A stretch of DNA of 42,145 nucleotides from Streptomyces globisporus. GTDB lineage: Bacteria > Actinomycetota > Actinomycetes > Streptomycetales > Streptomycetaceae. Below the pieces are notes generated by a model. The model had not been told where the DNA came from and did not search any database. It saw only the letters and a program-made list of their open reading frames with translations. Position numbers and translations under genes: made by a program. Below are positions 24,837 to 34,956 of the stretch, one piece after another (the first letter of the stretch is position 1; each line of letters opens with the position of its first letter). The stretch lies in the NCBI RefSeq assembly GCF_003501885.1, contig NZ_QWFA01000024.1:1-42145 (forward strand), in the 5' to 3' direction.

Positions 24837-25360
24837 GCCCGTGCGTCCACGGCCGGGAGGCTGGCAAGCGCCCCGTCCTCGCAGCGGATCCGTACGACCA
24901 TGAGCGCGGCGTTGAGGGCGGTGAACACCAGGGCGGTCAGCCACGCCCCGTGGACCAGGGGCAGCGCGAGGCCTTCGGCGGCGACGGCGACGTAGTTGGG
25001 GTGGCTCAGCCACCGGTAGGGGCCGCCGGTGACCCGGGGCAGGCCGGGGACGACGATGACGCGGGTGTTCCAGCGGGGGCCGAGCGTGCGGATGCACCAC
25101 CAGCGCAGCGCCTGCGCGGCCACGACGACGGCGACCATCACCCAGCCGAGGACGGGCGGGAAGGGACGTTCGGCGAATCGGACTTCCGCCAGGCAGCCGG
25201 CCAGGAGCGCGGTGTGCAGCGCGACCATCGCCGGATAGTGTCCCCGGCCCGATTCGACGCCGCCCCGGGCGAGGCTCCAGCGGGTGTTGCGGCGGGCCAC
25301 CACGAGTTCGGCGAGGCGCTCGGCGGCGACGGCGAGCACGAGGGCGGTGTACCAGGTCAT
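24833..25360 (-). CDS. srsB: ICMT-like membrane O-methyltransferase, SrsB-like
   Basis: A 175-residue integral membrane methyltransferase of the isoprenylcysteine carboxyl methyltransferase family, with about four or five hydrophobic segments. The diagnostic GPYRWLSHPNYVAVAAE is at about 113-129. In the srs pathway SrsB methylates a phenolic hydroxyl of alkylresorcinol, in spite of its family name. ATG 25360 is 12 bases after the type III PKS stop and its stop overlaps the next gene, so srsA-srsB-srsC are one transcript. Confidence 0.85.
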   Translation of the reverse strand: MTWYTALVLAVAAERLAELVVARRNTRWSLARGGVESGRGHYPAMVALHTALLAGCLAEVRFAERPFPPVLGWVMVAVVVAAQALRWWCIRTLGPRWNTRVIVVPGLPRVTGGPYRWLSHPNYVAVAAEGLALPLVHGAWLTALVFTALNAALMVVRIRCEDGALASLPAVDARA

Positions 25361-25372
25361 GGCCGTTCCTTC

Positions 25373-26425
25373 CTACCAGCGCAGCAGCACCAGTTCGCAG
25401 CAGAATCCCGGGCCCATGGCGAGCAGCAGTCCGGGGGTGCCCGGTTCGGGCCGGCGCTGTTCGATGGTGTCCCGCAGGACGTGCAGGACCGAGGACGAGG
25501 ACAGGTTGCCGATGTCGGCCAGCGAGCGCCAGGTGACGTCGAGTGCCCCGTCGCGCAGGTCGAGGACCTCGGTCACCGCCTCCAGGACCTTGGGGCCGCC
25601 CGGGTGGCAGACCCAGTGGGCGATGTCCTTCGGTTTCAGGCCGTGTTCGCCGAGGAACTCCCGTACGTCGTCGGCGAGATAGTGGCGTACGACGTCGGGC
25701 ACGCCGGGATCGAGGACGACGCGGAATCCGGTGGAGCCGATGTCCCAGCCCATGACGTGCTCGGTGTCCGGGTACATCCGGCTGCACGTGGCCACGATCT
25801 CGGGCCCGGCGACGGCCCGGCGGCCGCCGAGGGCGACGACGGCGGCCGCCCCGTCCCCGAACAGCGCGGTCGCGACGAGATTGGCAGGCGAGGTGTCGTG
25901 GCGCTGGAAGGTGAGGGAGCAGAGCTCGACCGACAGGAGCACGGCCACGTCGTCGGGGCGGCCGAGGAGATAGTCGTGCAGCCGGGCCGTTCCGGCGGCT
26001 CCGGCGACACAGCCGAGGCCGAAGACGGGCAGCCGTTTGACGTCGGACCGCAGCCCGAGGCGGGTGACGAGCCGGGCGTCGACCGAAGGGGCGGCGATAC
26101 CGGTGACGGAGGTGAACATCAGCAGGTCGACATCGGTGGGGCGCAGTCCCGCCGTCCGCAGCGCCCCGCGTACGGCCTGGGCGCCGAGGTCGACGGCGGA
26201 CCGGATGAACACGTCGTTGGACGGGCCGAAGCCGTCGAGGTCGCGGTAGCCGTCCAGCGGCAGCACGGTGTGCCGGCTGCGGACCCGGGCGTTCTCGTGG
26301 AGCCGGTCGAGGACGCGGCGGTCGGCGCCGGGCGGCAGACAGGTCCGGGCCACCATGTCGGTGACCTCGCGCTGGGTGTGACGGTGCGGCGGCAGAGCCA
26401 CGTGCACCGCGGCGATGCGGGTCAT
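25373..26425 (-). CDS. srsA: Type III polyketide synthase, SrsA-like (alkylresorcinol/phenolic lipid)
   Basis: A 350-residue chalcone-synthase-fold enzyme. The catalytic triad is present: Cys139 (GLGCVAGA), His274 (CHPGGPKVLE) and Asn307 (IGNLSSSSVL). The end MGPGFCCELVLLRW is typical. It condenses malonyl- or methylmalonyl-CoA units onto a fatty acyl starter and cyclises the chain. The downstream methyltransferase and FAD enzyme point to SrsA of the phenolic-lipid pathway rather than to RppA (tetrahydroxynaphthalene) or germicidin synthase. ATG 26425 is chosen because of an AGGAGG site 6 bases upstream; an upstream in-frame start would add 29 residues that do not fit the family. Confidence 0.88.
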   Translation of the reverse strand: MTRIAAVHVALPPHRHTQREVTDMVARTCLPPGADRRVLDRLHENARVRSRHTVLPLDGYRDLDGFGPSNDVFIRSAVDLGAQAVRGALRTAGLRPTDVDLLMFTSVTGIAAPSVDARLVTRLGLRSDVKRLPVFGLGCVAGAAGTARLHDYLLGRPDDVAVLLSVELCSLTFQRHDTSPANLVATALFGDGAAAVVALGGRRAVAGPEIVATCSRMYPDTEHVMGWDIGSTGFRVVLDPGVPDVVRHYLADDVREFLGEHGLKPKDIAHWVCHPGGPKVLEAVTEVLDLRDGALDVTWRSLADIGNLSSSSVLHVLRDTIEQRRPEPGTPGLLLAMGPGFCCELVLLRW

Positions 26426-26531
26426 CCTGCCTCCTGCTTCGGTGGCGTCATGCCCCCATCCTGCCCACAAGGTGGTGCGAAACGGCGCAAAAGACCCGCC
26501 TGGTCGTGGCATTGACGGGGCGGCAGCCCCC

Positions 26532-26537
26532 TACGAT
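26532..26537 (+). promoter_or_regulatory. -10-like TACGAT placed for leaderless start of the UbiA gene
   Basis: A TANNNT hexamer ends 6 bases before the ATG at 26544, so transcription would start on or beside the start codon, and there is no ribosome site in front of the ATG. A TTGACG lies 14 bases further upstream (26512-26517), shorter than normal -35 spacing, so the promoter is tentative. Confidence 0.4.
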
Positions 26538-26543
26538 CGCCCG

Positions 26544-27437
26544 ATGGACGCCACGGAGAGGGTGAGCCCGGCGGGTACCGTCCCGGTCGCCGCCGGTCCG
26601 GCCGGGGCCGTGCGGCGGGGCGGCCGGGTCGCGGGGCTCGCGCTCGCGTGTCACCCCGGACCCGCGCTCGCGGTGACCGCGCTCGCCTGCGCCCTCGCCC
26701 TCGGCTCCGGCCTCGGCCCCCGTTCCGCGCTGGTCACGGCGGCCGTGCTGGCCGGCCAGCTCTCGGTGGGCTGGTGCAACGACGCGTACGACGCGCGGCG
26801 TGACGCCCGGGCGGGCCGCCGGGGGAAGCCCGCGGCCGACGGCACGGTCGGGGCGGGTGCGGTGTGGGCGGCGGCGGCGGTCGCGCTCGCCTTGTGCGTA
26901 CCGCTCTCGCTGGCCTGCGGGGCCCTCGCCGGTACGGTGCACCTCGCCGCGGTCGCGGCCGCCTGGCTCTACAACCTGCGGCTCAAGGCGACCGCCCTGT
27001 CCTGGCTGCCGTACGTGGCAGGGTTCGGCGCGCTGCCCGCCGCCGTAGCCCTCTCCCTGCCCGGCGGGCCGGCGCCCCGGTGGTGGACGGTGGCGGCCGG
27101 GGCCCTGCTCGGGTTCGCGGCACATCTGGCCGACACGCTCCCGGACATCGCGGAGGACCGGGCGGCCGGCATCCGTGGCCTGCCGCACCGACTGGGCGAC
27201 ACGGGGACCCGGCTGCTGCTGCCGCTGCCGCTCCTCGGCGCGACGGCGGTGCTGGCGCTCGGGCCGCCGGGACCGGTGGGCCCCGGCGGTGCGGCGGCGC
27301 TCGTCCTGGCCGGGGCGGCGGCGCTCGTGGGCCCGGCGCTCGGTCGCCGGTGGCGCAAGGCGGCACTGGCCGGAGCGGTGGCCGTGGCGGCGATGGATCT
27401 GGCGCTGCTGCTGGTCCGGGGCGTGACGGCGGGCTGA
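26544..27437 (+). CDS. UbiA-family prenyltransferase
   Basis: A 297-residue membrane prenyltransferase with eight or nine hydrophobic helices. The first Asp-rich motif is NDAYDARRDARAG (Asn79, Asp80, Asp83, Asp87) and the second is DTLPDIAED (Asp197, Asp201, Asp205), followed by GLPHRLGD. Both metal-pyrophosphate sites are intact, so it should transfer an isoprenoid chain to an aromatic or polar acceptor. It is divergent from the srs-type PKS operon with 118 bases between starts. The acceptor may be the phenolic lipid or quinone made by that operon (inference), or an unrelated one such as a menaquinone-type ring or ribose phosphate. Confidence 0.88.
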   Translation: MDATERVSPAGTVPVAAGPAGAVRRGGRVAGLALACHPGPALAVTALACALALGSGLGPRSALVTAAVLAGQLSVGWCNDAYDARRDARAGRRGKPAADGTVGAGAVWAAAAVALALCVPLSLACGALAGTVHLAAVAAAWLYNLRLKATALSWLPYVAGFGALPAAVALSLPGGPAPRWWTVAAGALLGFAAHLADTLPDIAEDRAAGIRGLPHRLGDTGTRLLLPLPLLGATAVLALGPPGPVGPGGAAALVLAGAAALVGPALGRRWRKAALAGAVAVAAMDLALLLVRGVTAG

Positions 27438-27510
27438 ACAGGCCTGCACAGGAGCACGCCTGATGCTGCGTCACGGTGCGCACCTGAATGACATGACCAT
27501 GCGAGGACCG

Positions 27511-27539
27511 TTGACAAATCCGAAACAGCGCAGAAATCT
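27511..27539 (+). promoter_or_regulatory. Candidate promoter of the secreted glucanase gene
   Basis: A consensus -35 TTGACA (27511-27516) with AAATCT 17 bases downstream (27534-27539) lies in an unusually AT-rich stretch before the glucanase start. A second TTGACT follows near 27563. The -10 match is weak. Confidence 0.4.
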
Positions 27540-27601
27540 GTGAATCTCTGACCGCAAAAGATTGACTTGTGGACTCAAATGCTGTGGAAGCAGAGGACAT
27601 C

Positions 27602-30553
27602 ATGAGATGGAAGCGACTCATCGGACGGACGGTCGCCGGACTGCTGACAGCCGGACTGATCTCCGCCGGGCTCCTGCCCGTCACCGCGAGCGCGGCTGAG
27701 GCCACGGACCTCGCGCGGGGCAAGACCGTCACCGCCAGCGGATCGCACGGCGGCTACCCGGCCTCGAACTCCAACGACGGCAAGGTCGACAGCTACTGGG
27801 AATCCAACGGGCACCCGGCCGACCTGACGGTGAAGCTCGGCGCGGACGCGGACCTGGATTCCGTGGTCGTCAAGCTCAACCCGGACCCGATCTGGGCGAC
27901 GCGGACGCAGGACATCCAGGTGCTCGGCCGGACACAGGACGGCACGGCGTTCACCTCGCTGCGGGCCCGCGCCGGCTATGTGTTCAACCCCGGCTCCAAC
28001 CAGAACACCGTGACCATCCCGGTGGACGGCCGGGCCGCCGACCTCCAGCTGAAGTTCTTCTCCAACACCGAGGCGCCCGGCGCCCAGGTCGCCGAGATCC
28101 AGGTGTTCGGGACGGCCGCGCCCAACCCGGACCTGACCGTGAGCGCACTGTCCTGGAGCCCGTCGTCACCGTCCGAGACGGACGACATCACCGTCGCGGG
28201 GACCGTCCGCAACGCCGGCTCGGCCGCCTCCCCCTCGACCACCGTCAACGTGAGCCTCGGCGGCGTGGTCGTGGGCAGCGCGCCGGTCGGCCCCCTCGCG
28301 GCCGGGGCCTCGGCCCCGGTCGCGGTCGAGGTCGGCAAGCGGCCGCAGGGGTCGTACACCGTCTCGGCACTGGTGGACCCGACCGACACGGTCGTCGAGT
28401 CGGACGACGCCAACAACAGCCGGACCACCGCCTCCCCGCTGGTGGTCGGCCAGAGTCCCGGACCCGACCTGGAGGTCCGCTCCATCACCTCCAGCCCGGC
28501 CAACCCGGCCGTCGGCGCGGCGGTCACCTTCACCGTGGCCGTGCACAACCGCGGCACCAGCGCGGTGAGCGCGGGCACGGTCACCCGGCTGACCGTCGGT
28601 TCCACCACGCTCAACGGCACCACCCCGGCCATCGCCGCGGGCGCGACCGCGAACGTCACGGTCGGCGGCAGCTGGACGGCCGCGAGCGGCGGCGCGACCC
28701 TGACCGCCACCGCGGACGCCACGAACCTGGTCGCGGAGACCAGCGAGACCAACAACACCTTCGCCCGGTCCATCGTGGTCGGACGCGGCGCGGCCGTCCC
28801 GTACACCGAACTGGAGGCGGAGAAGGCCGACTACGAGGGCACGCTGCTCCAGTCCGACCCCGAACGCACCTTCGGGCACACCAACTTCGCCACCGAGTCC
28901 TCAGGACGCGAGTCGGTGCGGCTCAACTCCACGGGCGAGTACGTGGAGTTCACCTCGACCGCCCCGGCGAACTCGATCGTCGTCCGCAACTCCATCCCGG
29001 ACGCGCCGGGCGGCGGAGGCCGTGAGGCGACCATCAGCCTGTACGCCGACGGCCAGTTCGTCCGCAAGCTCGACCTCTCCTCCAAGCACAGCTGGCTGTA
29101 CGGGAACACCGACAGCCCCGAGGGGCTCACCAACACGCCGGGAGGCGACGCGCGGCGGCTGTTCGACGAGTCCCACGCCCTGCTCACCGAGACCTACCCG
29201 GTGGGAACGAAGTTTCGCCTCCAGCGGGACGCGAGCGACAACGCCGCCTTCCACATCATCGACCTGATCGACCTGGAGCAGGTGGCGGCGCCCTCCTCGC
29301 AGCCGTCCGGCTGTGTCTCCATCACGACGTACGGCGCGGTGGCGAACGACGGTCTCGACGACACGGCCGCGATCCAGCGCGCGGTGACGGCGAACCAGAA
29401 CGGCGAGATCGACTGCGTCTGGATCCCGGCGGGCCAGTGGCGCCAGGAACAGAAGATCCTCACCGACGACCCGCTCGACCGGGGCCAGTGGAACCAGGTC
29501 GGCATCCGGGACGTGACGATCCGCGGCGCGGGCATGTGGCACTCCCAGCTCTACACGCTGACCCCGCCGCACGAGGCGGGCGGCATCAACCACCCGCACG
29601 AGGGCAACTTCGGTTTCGACATCGACGAGAACACGCAAATCTCCGACATCGCCATCTTCGGCTCGGGCACGATCCGCGGCGGCGACGGCAACCACGAGGG
29701 CGGCGTCGCGCTCAACGGCCGGTTCGGCAAGGACACGAAGATCAGCAACGTCTGGATCGAGCACGCCAACGTGGGCGTCTGGGCCGGCCGCGACTTCGAC
29801 AACATCCAGGAGCTGTGGAACCCGGGCGACGGCATCGAGTTCACCGGGATGCGGATCCGCAACACGTACGCGGACGGCATCAACTTCGCCAACGGCACCC
29901 GGAATTCCGCGGTCTACAACTCGTCGTTCCGCAACACCGGCGACGACGCGCTCGCCGTCTGGTCCAGCAAGTACGTCAAGGACCAGTCCGTCGACATCGG
30001 CCACGACAACAGCTTCCGCAACAACACCATCCAGCTCCCGTGGCGCGCCAACGGCATCGCGATCTACGGCGGTTACGGCAACAAGATCGAGAACAACCTG
30101 ATCTCCGACACCATGAACTACCCGGCCATCATGCTGGCGACCGACCACGACCCGCTGCCCTTCTCCGGGCAGACGTTGATCGCCAACAACGGCCTGTACC
30201 GCACCGGCGGAGCCTTCTGGAACGAAGACCAGGAGTTCGGTGCGATCACCCTCTTCCCGCAGAACCTGCCGATCCCCGGAGTCACGATCCGCGACACGGA
30301 CATCGTCGACTCCACCTACGACGGCATCCAGTTCAAGACGGGCGGCGGCCTGATGCCGGACGTCAAGATCCAGAACGTGCGGATCGAGAAGTCCAACAAC
30401 GGCTCCGGCATCCTCGCGATGGGCGGCGCACGCGGCAACGCGACGCTCACCGACGTGACGATCACCGACTCGCGCGACGGCCATGTGCTGATCGAGCCGG
30501 GTTCGCAGTTCACGATCTCCGGCACCCCGAACGGCGCCCGCGCGAAGCGATGA
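27602..30553 (+). CDS. Secreted multidomain glycoside hydrolase, probable GH87 alpha-1,3-glucanase (mutanase/mycodextranase)
   Basis: A 983-residue exported enzyme. A Sec signal peptide spans about 1-32 (MRWKRLIG, hydrophobic core, ending ASA). It is followed by a discoidin-like carbohydrate-binding domain (about 34-170), two CARDB modules (about 174-287 and 288-398), a CBM6/35-like beta-sandwich (about 400-560) and a parallel beta-helix catalytic domain (about 570-983, beginning CVSITTYGAVANDGLDDTAA). Asp758 (YADGINFANG) and Asp781-Asp782 (TGDDAL) have the 23/24-residue spacing that I recall for the catalytic aspartates of GH87 alpha-1,3-glucanase. The substrate would be fungal-wall or biofilm alpha-1,3-glucan. 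ATG 27602 is chosen as it begins the signal peptide; GTG 27569 would add 11 residues before it. A GH49-like dextranase is the alternative. Confidence 0.82.
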   Translation: MRWKRLIGRTVAGLLTAGLISAGLLPVTASAAEATDLARGKTVTASGSHGGYPASNSNDGKVDSYWESNGHPADLTVKLGADADLDSVVVKLNPDPIWATRTQDIQVLGRTQDGTAFTSLRARAGYVFNPGSNQNTVTIPVDGRAADLQLKFFSNTEAPGAQVAEIQVFGTAAPNPDLTVSALSWSPSSPSETDDITVAGTVRNAGSAASPSTTVNVSLGGVVVGSAPVGPLAAGASAPVAVEVGKRPQGSYTVSALVDPTDTVVESDDANNSRTTASPLVVGQSPGPDLEVRSITSSPANPAVGAAVTFTVAVHNRGTSAVSAGTVTRLTVGSTTLNGTTPAIAAGATANVTVGGSWTAASGGATLTATADATNLVAETSETNNTFARSIVVGRGAAVPYTELEAEKADYEGTLLQSDPERTFGHTNFATESSGRESVRLNSTGEYVEFTSTAPANSIVVRNSIPDAPGGGGREATISLYADGQFVRKLDLSSKHSWLYGNTDSPEGLTNTPGGDARRLFDESHALLTETYPVGTKFRLQRDASDNAAFHIIDLIDLEQVAAPSSQPSGCVSITTYGAVANDGLDDTAAIQRAVTANQNGEIDCVWIPAGQWRQEQKILTDDPLDRGQWNQVGIRDVTIRGAGMWHSQLYTLTPPHEAGGINHPHEGNFGFDIDENTQISDIAIFGSGTIRGGDGNHEGGVALNGRFGKDTKISNVWIEHANVGVWAGRDFDNIQELWNPGDGIEFTGMRIRNTYADGINFANGTRNSAVYNSSFRNTGDDALAVWSSKYVKDQSVDIGHDNSFRNNTIQLPWRANGIAIYGGYGNKIENNLISDTMNYPAIMLATDHDPLPFSGQTLIANNGLYRTGGAFWNEDQEFGAITLFPQNLPIPGVTIRDTDIVDSTYDGIQFKTGGGLMPDVKIQNVRIEKSNNGSGILAMGGARGNATLTDVTITDSRDGHVLIEPGSQFTISGTPNGARAKR

Positions 30554-30564
30554 ACCCCCTGCAC

Positions 30565-30610
30565 GGTTCCCGGGCCGGCGGATCCCCCGCCGGCCCGGGA
30601 ACCCCTTTTT
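30565..30610 (+). terminator. Rho-independent terminator with T-run after the glucanase
   Basis: A perfect 17-bp stem (30565-30581 with 30587-30603) and 5-base loop is followed at once by CCTTTTT, a classical intrinsic terminator with a T-run, unusual among the other hairpins here, which lack one. Confidence 0.92.
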
Positions 30611-30674
30611 CCCCCGGGGGATTCGGTGGTGCACGGCTCTGGGAAGTGCACGGCCCCGGAGCTACCCTCCGCGC

Positions 30675-31754
30675 ATGATTCCCACGGTTGTCTGGGGTAC
30701 CGGCAACGTCGGCCGCGCGGCGATCCGCGCCGTCGAGGCCCATCCGGCACTGACACTCGCCGCCGTCCTCGTGCACGATCCCGCCAAGGTCGGCCGCGAC
30801 GCGGGCGAACTCGGCGGTCTCGGGCGCACGCTCGGGGTCGCGGCCACCGACGACATCGCCGCCGTCCTGGCCGCCCGCCCCCGGGCGGTGGTCTACGCGG
30901 CGTCCGGCGACATCCGTCCCGATGACGCCCTGACCGACGTCGGCCGGGCGATCCGGGCCGGCGCGGTGGTCGTCACGCCCTCCCTGTATCCGCTCTACGA
31001 CCAGCGCAACGCCCCGCCCGAACTGCGGGACCCGGTCCTGGCGGCCGTCGCCGAGGGCGGCGGCTCCCTCTTCGTCTCCGGTGTCGACCCCGGCTGGGGC
31101 AACGACGTCCTGCCGCTGCTGATCAGCGGCCTCGGAACCGAGGTGGACGCCATCCGCTGCCAGGAGATCTTCGACTACTCCACGTACGAGCAGGAGGACT
31201 CGGTACGCCATCTGATCGGGATGGGGCACCCGATGGACTACCAGCCGCTGATGCTGGCGGAGGGCGTTCCGACGATGGTGTGGGGCGGTCAGATACGTCT
31301 GATGGCGCGGGCGCTGGGCGTCGAACTCGACGAGATCCGCGAGACGCTGGACCGCCGGGCCCTGGAGGGCGAGGTCCACACCCGCACGATGGGCGCGTTC
31401 GCCCGGGGCACCCAGGGCGCCGTGCGCTTCGAGGTACAGGGCATCGTGGGCGGCGAGCCCCGCATCGTCATCGAGCACATCACCCGGATCCACGCCTCGT
31501 GCGCCCCTCACTGGCCGTCCCCGCCCGACGGGGTGGGCGCGCACCGGGTGGTGATCGAGGGGCGGCCCCGTATCGAGGTGACGGTCGAGGCCTCGGACGA
31601 GGGCGAGAACCGGTCGGCGGGCGGGAACGCCACCGCGGTCGGGCGGCTCGTCTCGGCGATCGACTGGCTGGCGGACGCGAAGCCGGGGCTGTACGACGCA
31701 CTCGACGTTCCACTGCGGCCTGCGGTCGGCAGGCTGGGAAGGAGACCGGCATGA
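30675..31754 (+). CDS. DapB-like NAD(P)-dependent dehydrogenase (dihydrodipicolinate-reductase-like)
   Basis: A 359-residue Rossmann-fold oxidoreductase. VVWGTGNVGRAAIRAVEAHP (about 5-24) is the nucleotide-binding strand-loop-helix, SLFVSGVDPGWGNDVLPLLI the start of the catalytic half. The protein belongs to the broad dihydrodipicolinate-reductase-like family that also contains 2,4-diaminopentanoate dehydrogenase; such 350-residue actinomycete forms have no assigned substrate. True DapB is shorter (about 250). Its stop overlaps the start of the CMD-like gene (ATGA), so the two are translationally coupled and probably act on one pathway. The start is ATG 30675 beginning MIPTVVWGTGN. Confidence 0.82.
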   Translation: MIPTVVWGTGNVGRAAIRAVEAHPALTLAAVLVHDPAKVGRDAGELGGLGRTLGVAATDDIAAVLAARPRAVVYAASGDIRPDDALTDVGRAIRAGAVVVTPSLYPLYDQRNAPPELRDPVLAAVAEGGGSLFVSGVDPGWGNDVLPLLISGLGTEVDAIRCQEIFDYSTYEQEDSVRHLIGMGHPMDYQPLMLAEGVPTMVWGGQIRLMARALGVELDEIRETLDRRALEGEVHTRTMGAFARGTQGAVRFEVQGIVGGEPRIVIEHITRIHASCAPHWPSPPDGVGAHRVVIEGRPRIEVTVEASDEGENRSAGGNATAVGRLVSAIDWLADAKPGLYDALDVPLRPAVGRLGRRPA

Positions 31755-32230
31755 TCATCGATGTTCCGGAGGGCCAGGAACCCATCGGTTACGTGTGGGG
31801 GGAGATGGTCCCCGGCATCGGCACGGCCGCCGCCACGTTCTCGATGTCCGTCTACGAGCACACGACGCTGGGGCTGCGGGAGTTCGAGGCGGCCCGGCTG
31901 CGGGTGGCGCAGATCAACGGGTGCCTGTTCTGTCTGGACTGGCGGACCGAGCGGGACGGGGCGAAGGTCGAGGAGGAGTTCGCCGAGGCGGTGACCCGGT
32001 GGCGTACGACCGAGGCCTTCGACGAGCGGACCCGGCTCGCGGCGGAGTACGCCGAGCGGTACACGCTCGACCACCACGGTCTGGACGACGCCTTCTGGCA
32101 GCGGATGACCGCGCACTACAGCCAGGCGGAGATCGTGGAGCTGACGATGAGCATCGGATCGTGGCTGGCGTTCGGGCGGCTCAACCATGTCCTGGGGATC
32201 GACGCGGTGTGCGTTCTGCCCGGTCACTGA
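31751..32230 (+). CDS. Carboxymuconolactone decarboxylase / AhpD-like protein
   Basis: A 159-residue all-helical protein of the CMD/AhpD family. The redox motif CLFC (Cys58, Cys61) in RVAQINGCLFCLDW is intact, followed by the family acid/His positions; FSMSVYEHTTLGLREFEAARL and EIVELTMSIGSWLAFGRLN also fit. With a CxxC pair, alkylhydroperoxidase or thiol-disulfide chemistry is more likely than lactone decarboxylation. It is coupled by ATGA to the DapB-like dehydrogenase. The operon ends at a hairpin (32233-32274) shared with the convergent cholesterol oxidase. Confidence 0.85.
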   Translation: MIIDVPEGQEPIGYVWGEMVPGIGTAAATFSMSVYEHTTLGLREFEAARLRVAQINGCLFCLDWRTERDGAKVEEEFAEAVTRWRTTEAFDERTRLAAEYAERYTLDHHGLDDAFWQRMTAHYSQAEIVELTMSIGSWLAFGRLNHVLGIDAVCVLPGH

Positions 32231-32232
32231 CG

Positions 32233-32274
32233 GAGTCCGGGGCCGCCGGGGTTGGCACTCCCGGCCCCGGACTC
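32233..32274. terminator. Bidirectional hairpin between CMD-like and cholesterol oxidase genes
   Basis: A 13-bp perfect stem (32233-32245 with 32262-32274) and 16-base loop sits between two converging genes whose stops are at 32230 and 32304. Confidence 0.75.
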
Positions 32275-32303
32275 TCCGTGGGCTCCCGGTCTGCGCGGGC
32301 CGC

Positions 32304-33986
<1,683 letters not shown>

Positions 33987-34052
33987 CTGCCGTTCGCGTG
34001 GTAAGTCACGAGAAACTTGGGGGTAACTTCCCGGCGACACCCCGGCACGCCG

Positions 34053-34086
34053 AAGGGGCCCCGGACCGTGCGGTCCGGGGCCCCTT
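34053..34086 (-). terminator. Hairpin terminator of the transglycosylase gene
   Basis: A 16-bp perfect stem (34053-34068 with 34071-34086) closed by a minimal 2-base centre lies 23 bases beyond the stop of the minus-strand transglycosylase gene. Confidence 0.85.
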
Positions 34087-34109
34087 CATGCTGCTGGGTC
34101 GCGCGGGGA

Positions 34110-34946
34110 TCAGTAGGCGCCGAAGACGTTGTCGATCGAGCCGTAGCGGTCCGCGGCGTAGTTGCACGCGGCCGTGATGTTGGCGACCGGGTCGTAGCTG
34201 TCGGTCGAGGTGCCGGGCACGTGGTAGGCCTGGAACGTCGGGTCGATGACCTGGAGCAGACCCTTGGACGGGGTGCCCTTGACCGCGTTGGAGTCCCAGT
34301 TGTTGATGGCGGCCGGGTTGCCGGAGGACTCGCGCATGATGTTGCGGTGGATGCCCTCGTAGGTCCCGGGGATGCCCTGCTCGGCCATGATCGCCAACGA
34401 CTCCTTGATCCAGCCGTCGAGGTCGTTCGTGTAGGTGACGGCCTCCTTCTCGGCGGCCGGAGCGGCCTTTGCCACGGGGGCGGCGTCGATGCGCTCCGAA
34501 CGGTCGGCGCGGTCCGCCGAAGCACCGCGCGCGGCCGACGGGGAAGCCTTGGATGCCTTGTCGTCCGACGAGGCGGCGGACTTGGCCCCGATGACCAGCT
34601 TGATACCCGGGTGAATGAGGTCGGGATTCGAGCCGATGATCTTCCGGTTGCCTTCGTACAGCTTCTTCCAGCCGCCGCTGACGGAATGCTCGCGGGCGAT
34701 CTTGGAAAGGGTTTCGCCGGCCACCACGGAATGCTTGGCGGGGGCGGCCTTCGCGGCGGAATTCACCTGGGCGACCACCGTGGCGGGCGCCACGGCCTGC
34801 GGTGCAGCGGCGGGCGCGGGAGCGGCGAAGGCGCTGGTCGCACCGATCACCGGGAGGGCGAGGACGGCTCCACCGGTGGTCACGGCGGCGAGGCCGCGGC
34901 CGAGCGAGGTGGACTTGGGACGACGGTGCTTACCCTGTGCGGGCAT
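34110..34946 (-). CDS. Secreted LysM-transglycosylase cell-wall hydrolase
   Basis: A 278-residue exported peptidoglycan hydrolase. The signal peptide spans about 1-42 (basic MPAQGKHRRPKSTSLGRG, hydrophobic core, AFA). A LysM murein-binding domain is at about 71-119 (HSVVAGETLSKIAREHSV...YEGNRKIIG...IHPGIKLVIG). A charged Ala/Ser/Asp linker follows, then an SLT-type lytic transglycosylase domain at about 175-278 with the catalytic Glu in NIMRESSGNP, then SKGLLQVIDPTFQAY and NITAACNYAADRYG. It opens the wall during growth, germination or sporulation. The 5' leader is a c-di-AMP riboswitch (34957-35129), as found in front of several Streptomyces wall hydrolases, so c-di-AMP should switch expression off. 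Confidence 0.92.
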   Translation of the reverse strand: MPAQGKHRRPKSTSLGRGLAAVTTGGAVLALPVIGATSAFAAPAPAAAPQAVAPATVVAQVNSAAKAAPAKHSVVAGETLSKIAREHSVSGGWKKLYEGNRKIIGSNPDLIHPGIKLVIGAKSAASSDDKASKASPSAARGASADRADRSERIDAAPVAKAAPAAEKEAVTYTNDLDGWIKESLAIMAEQGIPGTYEGIHRNIMRESSGNPAAINNWDSNAVKGTPSKGLLQVIDPTFQAYHVPGTSTDSYDPVANITAACNYAADRYGSIDNVFGAY

Positions 34947-34956
34947 GGGGGATTTC

